Origin: Branchiostoma floridae
Lineage: Eukaryota > Chordata > Leptocardii > Amphioxiformes > Branchiostomatidae
Reading direction: 5' to 3'
Assembly: GCF_000003815.2 (NCBI RefSeq)
Contig: NC_049986.1
Location: 24,194,188 to 24,258,187, forward strand
DNA length: 64,000 bases
Numbering within the stretch: the stretch's first letter is position 1; each line of letters begins with the position of its first letter. Both the position numbers and the translations under genes were made by a program. Below the pieces are notes generated by a model. It did no database searches. It was not told where the DNA came from and saw only the letters and a program-made list of their open reading frames with translations. This document shows, in pieces, positions 1-9,600 of this stretch.

Positions 1-3000
1 AATTCATCATAATTGCCTTCCTTTATTTAGCGTAATGCGTATGGTGTTCTTCTGAATTCAGCATAACTCGTTGTCACAACCCGCCATGCAGACCCAGAGT
101 CTTTAGAGGCACCCGGGGCAGCACATCACTTCTAACTGCAAAACACCGGAATTTGACCAGTGCTCCACCAGATATGAATATTACTACTTCCAGCAAATAG
201 ACACAGACTATAAAGAAATCCATACTCTCCAAGCAGACGATTTTGTTGGGCTTTCTATTTTGTCAGATTTTGTCTCAGTTGCTATTGTTGCTAACTTTGG
301 ATTGGCGACATAAGACAAATTATGATAAACATGACTGTAGTAAGTCACTAAAAGGCAAAAAGGAGACAAAATTGCATGTTGTCATGGCCTTTTCAAGGCT
401 AATACCCCCAGCTGGGTAAAAACAAACCTCCTTGGTCTAATACTACCCCAGAAGCAATGACTGTTTTACAGTCAACAGTCTAAGGGGATTGAAGTGTGCC
501 TTATAATCATCAATCCAAATCCTTTCTGACTGTGAAACCATCGGTCCATTATATGGACCCGAACGGCCCATATCATGACCCGAACGGTCCATATCATGAC
601 AAATTTATTCACGCCTTTCACGCCTTTCCTCACACCTCTCAGAGATGTGTGAGGGAGACCTGCAGAGGTCCAACATTTTCAACATTTTTGACAAGTTTTT
701 CAAAAAATTCTCTTTAATTACTCTGATAAAATGTTCTTCAAAACCCTCATTAGCCACGAACCACAAAATGTGTACAATTCCTTCAGACCAGTTAAATTAA
801 ATTCATCCCACATGTACAACACTACATTTTCTGCATCCAACAACTTTCGACTACCCAAACCTAAAACATTATAAAACGTACCTTCCTGTACCAAGCAATT
901 CTACTCTGGGACTCATTGCCATCTGACAATAAGTCAATTGTCCGTACATTGTCCAGTTTTAGACAAGCCATCTCAAACATTGTATCTCTAAGACCTTTGA
1001 CCTGAGACACTATGCTCTATTGTAAATACTTTGATTGTTGATTGATTTTGTAAAATGTATGTTGTATAGTAATGTTGATTGTTTTGAATCTTGGAAGATT
1101 AGCCCAAATGGGCTAAAGGTTAATAACAATCAAAGCAAATTAAACTGTCTCAACATCTCCACCCTGATGTCAGGAAAAACTGTACACCAACTGAGCCAAC
1201 TCAGGCACCTCAATGTTATGTTACAAACCATGGAGAGAGAATATAATGGCCAAAGCCTTGTGTGATTGAAAAAACAAAACAAAACAAACACGTATATTGG
1301 ACCCCGTACAGTGCTATCCTTTCAAAGATGACATTTGTTATGTCTATATTGAGCGTTGAAGTCAAGCAATGCCTTCTTTTGAGTCAGCTAGCTCATGATG
1401 CAGAAAAATCAGCTTCTGTTGGGGGACAGGTCCCGAGGATTTCCTGTTCATCCCGTCGGCCTCTCCTAGATATACTGAATTGGTCATACACGTGCTAATT
1501 ACACAAGCTAACCAGGTGTGATTCTAATTAATTCAGTGATTTTCATGGTGGTAATTGTATGCGGTCTGCAATCGGGGTAAGCTTTGAAACCCGAAGGAAC
1601 AACCTGCTCAGTCCCGCGGGAACAAGAATTTCCTGCGGGAACTTATGTTTAGACCGCGGGAAAAGCAATTTTTAAAGTCAAATATCTCAAGAAATTTGTA
1701 CGTTAGGACACTAAAAAAGTAGCCTGATACTCAGGATAACATGAGCTTTCCAATGGTATGTAAAACTTTGATATATGTCCAGGAAGAAAAAAGTTGAAAA
1801 AATAGGATTTCAACATTGGCTGCGATCAAAACGGAAAATGTACTTCCAGATTTGAACTGACTGGTGATAGATGTTATTGGATGTAGGGCAGGGCTCGAAA
1901 TACCACATGCATATGCAAGTTTGTGCAAGTAAAATTGGTGTGGTGCAAGTAAGTTTAGACCAAACTTGCACCAGTGCAAGTTACTTTTGTCCTCTAATAC
2001 CTGACATTAGAAAAAGCTTACACACACCAAGAATATTGTCTGTCATTGAAAGGTAAAAGAAAATAACACTGAATAAAAAAAGCCTAAATTTGTTATGTCT
2101 AAATTTGGTTAGAGACCGTTAGACATCCAGGTAAACTATTTTTTTTAGACAAATCCATCTCTACAATGCTAATGATTCCTATGGTGCTGTCTTACCTTGA
2201 TTTGCATATGAGTTACATTTGCATACTAATTAGGGACTTTAATATGTTCAACTGGTTTTTCCAGTTATATGTATTATATTGAGTTGTTCTACCACTTCAT
2301 TCTGGAGATGCTTAAGAATACTGTGATGGATGTCACTCGAAGAGTCCAGAAGAAATCTATGGATCTTATTGAGTTGTAGACATTGAATTGTCTTTAATTG
2401 AGCCTAAATTCACTGTTTTTATGAAACAGTTTGTACAATTTCAAACCAAAAATAAAATATGCTACGCTACAAATATCCAAACATGTGGTCTTTCCCGGTA
2501 TGTATCCCCATTTACTCACGTACATTTGAAAATTTTCAGAAGAGGAGATAAGGGGTTAACAGTTCACTATTTTGGGTTGTGCAAGTAAGTTTCTTTTGGT
2601 GCAAGTTACCTTTGGCTTAACTTGCACAGGTGCAAGTTGACTGAAAAGTGTATTTCGAGCCCTGATGTAGGGGCTGGAAAGGGTTGACAAGAATTCCATA
2701 CCTTTGGAACTTGACCATGAACTTATGTGACGTTTGATCTGAGTGAGGGATCTTCCGTGTGATCTACAGAGACAGTGTCCTAGGAAAGCAACATTAAGGA
2801 TCTCAGTGTAGTCATTGCGTATAGGCTGGGACTACAAAAGGCTGAACAAAAGAATTCCTTAGAAAACAGCTGTTGGAAAATAAATGTCAGAGACTAGAGA
2901 TGTGTGATCTTACTGAGAGGTTTTCCATGTGATCCGCATAGACAGTGTCGGACCAAATTATTTGAAAGCAACCATCTATGTGTTGGCATCATACATTAAG

Positions 3001-3500
3001 CTAATGAAAGAAGAATTCTGACTCTTTGGAAGTGACCTTGAACTTGTGTGACGATCCTCTGTTTGATCTGACTGAGAGATCTTCCGTGTGATCCGCAAAG
3101 ACAAGTTCTGGCAAAATTAACATTATGGATCTACATGTACAATATAGGTTTAATCGGTATCAATGGGTTTACTCTAGGACCAATGGTAGGCTCGACAAAA
3201 GAATTCCTAACCCTTGAAAGTAACCTTGAACCCGTGTGACGATCCACTGTTTGATCTGACTGAGAGATTTTCCGTGTGATCAGCAAAGACAGCATCAGAC
3301 AAAAGCAACATTAAGGATGTCATACAGGGACAGCAATAGGCGTATAGAGACAGCAAAAGGCGAAACAAAAGAATTCCTATACTGTTGGAAAATGAACTTC
3401 TGAGACTAAACTTGTGTGATCATACTGAGAGAAGAAACCATGAACTTGTGTGACGATCCCCTGTTTGATCTGAGTGAGAGATCTTCCGTGTGATCCGCAG
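1..3500 (+). other. Intron or upstream flank of CEP350 with repeats
   Basis: No exon recognisable as CEP350 is seen left of 3501. The stretch holds a hAT-like element (1889-2664) and a minisatellite carrying copies of the next 3' splice site (2690-3510). The short ORFs here have no codon pattern or motif that I would call coding. Confidence 0.6.
1889..2664. mobile_element. Non-autonomous hAT-like element with 8-bp target duplication
   Basis: Terminal inverted repeats CAGGGCTCGAAATAC (1889-1903) and its exact complement (2650-2664), flanked on both sides by ATGTAGGG (1881-1888 and 2665-2672). An 8-bp duplication and a CAGGG-type terminus are typical of hAT transposons. The 776-bp interior has no transposase ORF but has clustered GTGCAAGT motifs near both ends, in opposite orientations. 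Confidence 0.85.
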
Positions 3501-3510
3501 AGACAGCTTC
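2690..3510 (+). repeat. Minisatellite carrying copies of a CEP350 3' splice site
   Basis: About five irregular units, spaced roughly 150-210 bp, each contain TTGATCTGA, GATCTTCCGTGTGATC and an AG-GACAG-like motif (near 2734, 2905, 3060, 3250 and 3465). The last copy overlaps the functional acceptor of the exon at 3501. Confidence 0.8.
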
Positions 3511-3661
3511 AGACCAGAGCGACATCGAGGGACGGATCCGAGCGCTGAACCAGGAACTCAAGCAGCGGAAGATGGTGGCAGAGCGTCTTAAGAAGGAGGC
3601 GAAACGACGGACACGGGAGAAGCTGAAAGCGCGGGAGGAAGCCTTGAGGAAACAGCTGGAG
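3501..3661 (+). CDS. CEP350: CEP350 exon: basic coiled coil
   Basis: Acceptor after ...tgatccgcag and donor gtgaat. It encodes a Lys/Arg/Glu-rich helix containing RIRALNQELKQRK and KAREEALRKQLE, the coiled coil typical of the CEP350 central-to-C-terminal region. The exact acceptor is uncertain because AG also occurs a few bases downstream in the same frame. The sequence around this acceptor is tandemly repeated upstream. Confidence 0.82.
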
Positions 3662-6600
3662 GTGAATAACACTCTCAGTCTTTTCATTTTTCTCCTCGTA
3701 AAGAAAGTAAAGAAAGTATATACACACACAACAAGTTTTCCTACCAACTGTTGAATCCCCTCTTCTCATGTTTTTTCTCACTAAGGAACTATAAGGGCTC
3801 AAGTTTTCTTTGCAACAATAAAGTTTTTTTCTGTCATTTCCCAAGAGAAGGCCATATGGTCTTTATACTCTTACACTCTTTTAGCAAAATGATTGTGTAT
3901 GGTTGTATTTTGTGTTTAGTTGACATGTTTCTATCCTATAGCTTTCTACCCAAAATTTGCTGTCCAATATTGTATCATCTCTATATTCCTGTGTGCTACT
4001 AAAATTGGGTAAAGTTTTCTTGAATTTAGTTGTGAGTAATAACTGTATAGTGCTTCTGGGTCTGATGGAATGTTACCCACACTTGTACTTGTCTATGCGA
4101 GTCACACGTGCACCACTGTACCCCCGAGACCCATGAAATCAGTGAATGGGCCATGTGGGACTGTGGGCCAGCTGAGCTTGTAAAGGAAGAGACCCTACAC
4201 AATAGGAAACCTGCCTTTGTCTTTCTTTTCTCACACTTCCTTGTAAGCCTGTGGGTGAGCCAAGACCCTGGGCATGGCCAGCTGGTTCTTACCTTTTGTT
4301 TTTGTCAGTGTAGACCAAGCTTTTGCATCATTTGCCTTACATGTACAGTGTCATGTACGTTTTGTACATAAATGTAAGACTTTCCGTTCACTACTCTTGA
4401 AGGAGTAAATCTTCTCTGAGATACAGTATGTACCATGTGCATCATGCATTCTTTCTCTCAACAAATAAAACTATGTACACATAGAGGGAGACTAAGTTGT
4501 CTACCCTTAAATTTCTACTGTCCAATTTAAATGTTATGATAATTCATATTTGTCTTCAGTTTTTATGTTTTACACTTACAGTCATGACTTAAGATGGAGA
4601 AAAACTTAATGAATTAACATAAAAAAAAGGTTAACTAAGGCATTTTGAGACTAAAAACATCTCCATTGAATATAGTATTTAATATACATGTATACTAAAA
4701 TTTACTTTACCTGAATTTGTGTTTTTCTGTGTTTATAGGCTTATGACATGTTCATTAAGAAGACGACAGAGGATCTCGAGCGTGAGCAGAGAGAAGTTGA
4801 GAACGTTGTCAAGCCACAGATCAAGCAGACACGCCCGGCGACGGAGTCGCCACGGAGACTGAAGACTCCACCCGACATCAGCCCCCGCAGCCAATCAGAT
4901 CTCACCAGGTTTGACAAGTTCTTTTTCAAGATGTACAACATTAAAGCTGATTGGCTGAATTGCGCAGACATTTACATACATTAAAGACAGCTGTAATAAA
5001 ATCCGTTCACGATATCAAAACTTTAAAAAAACATACATTTGCAAGCAATTCTGCACAGGAATATTGAAGGGTATTCTTCATTCTAAAAAGAATTATATTC
5101 AGTGAAATAATCAAGTTGTCACATGAAAATATTTTTATATTTATAAGCATGTTATCATACCAGCCGTGAGGGTAATATTCATGTACATGTCAGGAGCAGT
5201 GCTCAGTTCGGTGGGAGTAATCACTTGTTCGGTAAGTGTACTAAAGAGTATGGTATCAGAGAGTTCTTATATCTACATACGTTTGACAATAGGTGGAAGC
5301 AGCGCAGCGAATCGGAGAGCAGCCGGTCGAGCAAGTCGAGTTTCGAGGAGGAGTCTGCACAGAAGGACCACACTGACTCCATCATGCCCACGCCGGCGAG
5401 CGTACAGCCGACACCCCGGTCCCCGGCAGAAGGTACAACTCAAACCTGCTCTCCGGCAAAAGAAACTTTCAGAGCTGCACTTAGTACTAGTAGTATCTTT
5501 CTATTCAACCCAAACATTAGGAATCCTGTCCATGGTGGCTATATGTCTGCTATGACCATTTTATCTTGAGCGGTGTGTAAAGACAGGTTTTACTGCAGCG
5601 ACAAGTTTTCTCTACCTGCTTCATATTAATCATAAAAAGACTTAGAAGTATCTTTCTATTCAACCCAAACTTCTCTGGTGGCTAAATGTCTGCTTTAACC
5701 ACTCTTGAGTGTACACTACCAAGATGTATGCTGTACACAATCATTTGTAGGCAGACACAAATTTTCTGTACATGCTTCATAATATCATCTGCCCAAAGGC
5801 AGGAAACAGATGAGATCTAGATAGACTGATAGATAGGCTCTCTCTAAGATACAATTTTTTATTTTTACAACATCAGTGGAATGTTTAGATCTAAATTTTG
5901 ATTCATGTGGAAAAATTAAAGCAGCATGATTCTATCAACACTCATGATCAGATTGTAAAGTTGCACATGAATCTGACCACTATGCAGTGGCCACAATGGG
6001 GAGGTAGTTCTTACACACAGTTATTCGTACATGTAAGTTTGGCTGTGCATATTGTGCACCTGTAATGAAATTTATACCTGATTCTCAAGACTCATTCTTC
6101 TTGCCTGTCTGTTCTCCCCCCCAGAGAAGAGAATCTTCAACCCCCAGTTGATTGTACTGAATGACTGATTGTAACTTAAACCAAACTAAAGTGTGGTGTT
6201 ACTTGATGGACACTTACATATTGTTCTTCCATTCCTCTAACTCCCACCCTCCAGAGAAGAGAATCATCAGCCCCCTGCCCTCCCCCACCCGCCCTGAGAA
6301 GCTGGAAGACACCCGCCCCAGGAGACTTGAGGGGATCCACCTGGAGCTCAGCAAACTGGAGCCTGCGGAGAAATCCCCTCGCGACACCAGGTCCACGGCA
6401 TCCTCCATCGCTGAGGAGATTCCCACCGAGCCCAGCTCTGCGCGGACGGCAAGATCGGAAGGTTCAGAGCTGTCCCCGCGGGTGAAACACGTCGAGTCTC
6501 CGAAGCTCGCGAAAGAGCAGGAGGAAAAGGCGCGGCGAATGCAACAGCAACAACATCAAGTGGCAAAGAAGCCTGTCGTCGAAGAGGAACCGGAAAGCGA

Positions 6601-9600
6601 TTCTTCGCAGAAGAGCGACCGATCGTACACATCCTACTCCACAGCGTCACGTAATTCTCAGAGAACACGGACAGTAAGCGAAAAGTCGGATCAGAGCTAC
6701 AGCGATGATTTCGAGGGTTCGCAGCGGAGCTACCGTAGCCGGTCCGACCGGAGCCCAAGTGTCACCAGCGAGGAGGAAATCAGCGAACACTTCAGCCAGA
6801 AGAGCAGCCAATCAGGACGCAGGTAATGAGGGTTGCGTTTGATAGGTCGTGAGTTCGATCCCCGGCCAAGGCCTGCCAAACACTTCAAAATGGCACCTGC
6901 TGCTTTATCTGCTTAGCAATCAGCTTTTAGGAGTATAGTTGAACACAGCTAGCCCCCTGCTGTACATGTAGTTACTGCACAAAGTTGTTTGGCCAGGGCT
7001 TTTGAAACTGAGATGGGCGCAACCTTTTACCTTTGACTTTTTTTATTGGGGTTAGAGAATATGTTACCGTGTCACCTGGGTTATCTGGATTTAGGTTACT
7101 AGAAATCAGAAACTGACATTCCCAATCACTATTATAATAGCATTTTAGCCTGTTTGAAAAAGTGATTTTATTTCAGAATCTCCCTATAAAGATGATGTTT
7201 TTCTGTTACAGTAGTTAATGGATGACAGTATTTTTATTTTTTTCAGCACGGCCAGTTCCCAGTTGTTACTGTGTCACTTGGATTATCTGGAAATCAGAAA
7301 CTGACATTCCAAGTTATCTCATCCTGTGAAAAAAATGATAGATTTTTTATCTCCCATTTAAAGATTTGTTTTGATGGATGTATTTAATTTTTTCAGCACC
7401 GCCAGTTCCCAGTCCCGCCATGAACTCTTCATCGACCTGAAGGGCGAGGTGGGTCCCGCCACACCCAGCAAAACCACGGAAACGGCAGACAGCGACGAGG
7501 AAAGGACTCCGGTCGCATCGCCGGCGGAAACCCCCACGCCTCGCGATCGTCGCGCCGAGATTGACACCAGTACGCCAATCATCGTAGACCCGTTGGCAGA
7601 GTACCGACTCGGGGATAATGTCATCGTGGATGGGGACAAAGCAGGTGGGAATTCAAAGTCGAGATATGTATCTAGAAAATGATTTGAGGTTATAATCTTG
7701 ATATACATGTATCTGTAGGTGGCATACATTGTTGACTGTTTCAATGTGTCCTCTGTTGCTTAGACAAGTTTGACTGTAGATGATTTACAATTTTTCATGT
7801 GTAAACAAAAATCTGTATACTTAATGTTTTGATGGAAAAAATAATTAGTTGCCAACGTAATTGATTTTTAGATGTCTAGTTGTTATTTTCTTGTTTGCAA
7901 ATTTGAACAATGTTAACAATCCTAATCATTTGGCCTCTGGGCTGGACATTAAATAATTATAAACCACGTGCGTGCATAGTCTAGTGGTTAGCAGCCCTGC
8001 CTCTGGAACTAGAAGCTGTGAGTCCGATTCCAGCTGTGTTGCTCACATGCACACTACTGGAAAGGGTTGCTGTCCTTAGGACGGGACCCTAAACCGTGGT
8101 TCACTGTACTTGGCGAAAAGAGCTGGGAGCACTTCCCCGGTACAATGAACCTGTAATAAATACTGTACATAGCATATGTCCTCTTTGTCACCACCGACAG
8201 ATCTTCCGTGCGCTAAATCTACATCCCTTTCCTTTTATCCAACCATTCTTTTACCACTACTGCAGGAGTACTGCGCTTCAAGGGCCCCACGTCGTTTGCA
8301 CCGGGCATGTGGGCCGGGGTGGAGCTACGGAAAGCGATAGGAGACAACGACGGTTCCCGAGACGGGATGAGGTACTTGTTTGATTTATTTTATATTTCTA
8401 TTTTTGTTAAGATCATCAACCAGAGAAGTCCAACCCACTACTTTGCAGAAGGGCCACAAATAACATAAAGGAGCATCCAACTTGAAGTGCGTTCAGTTGC
8501 ATAGAAACAAGCAAATTTATAGATTTATGATCTATGAAAATAGATTATGATGATAAAAAGAATGAAAACTCGCAGGGCTCCCTTGGAAACCAGTTGTTGA
8601 CAACTAAAGGGACCACCTTACAAGATTGATAAATAGATAGATAAAAACTGACATGGATTTACAAGTCTTTATAGAGTGTGGCCAAAAGTTCCACATGTTA
8701 GTATTATGATTATGTAAACTTGCCCTTTCCACATTCATGTGGCATGCAAGTGGCAGTTTTAAAGATAGATTAGGTTGGGATAGCTGTAACTTTCAGAAGC
8801 CCTCTGAAAGCTGTTGAATGTATACTCTGGATGGCCATTGATGATTGCCTTCTACGTTAATCATAGGTATTTCTCGTGCGAGCCGGACCGCGGTGTGTTC
8901 GTCACAGCAGAGAACCTGAGGCCTGCTCTGGAGGAGTACACTTCGGAGCGAGAGGAGTCAGTGGCAGAGGAGATCCCAGAGGCGACGGAACGCACCGACT
9001 CTGATGCGGACACACCCCGGCTGAAGCTCGACTTCGCAGAAAGCGAGAAAGACATCACTCCAAGGAGAGAAAGGACTTACTCAGACGACTTTGAGACCCC
9101 AAGGTCGATCCCAGAATCCCGGGAGAAGTCTCAGAAGGATGAGGAGGCGGATTTGGAGCAGATCTCTCTCCACAGCAGCGACAGCGAGCTGGAGAAAGCC
9201 ATCAGTTCTGCGGCAGCCGCTGTCGAGTCATTCGCGCTGGAAACTCCGGAAGACTCTCCCCGGGGCGCCAAGGATCTCGCGGACACTCCTCGAGACGCCT
9301 CAGACCTACCAAAAGACTCCTCGGAAGAAAAGAAAGACAAGCTCGTTGAGGACATCACGGACAACCTTGCCTCGATGGTTCTCCAAGACTCGCTGTCCTG
9401 CATCACGAACCTTGCGGAAAGTCGGCAGGCGGAAGCTGAGGAGTTGAACGACAAGACTCCGACGTCCTCCCCACGGGAGAAGCCCCACACTCCTCTCCTG
9501 GACCTGCTCCTGAGAGAACATGAGATCCAGCAGAGACGGGCGGAGCAGCCGCCTCCCTCCGCTCCGGAGACCAGCCCCGAGGTCACACCCAGGCAGCAGG

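Noticed and set aside
3509-3844. - strand ORFs opposite the first CEP350 exon
   Set aside because: Shadows of a Lys/Glu-rich coding exon on the other strand, with no motif of their own.
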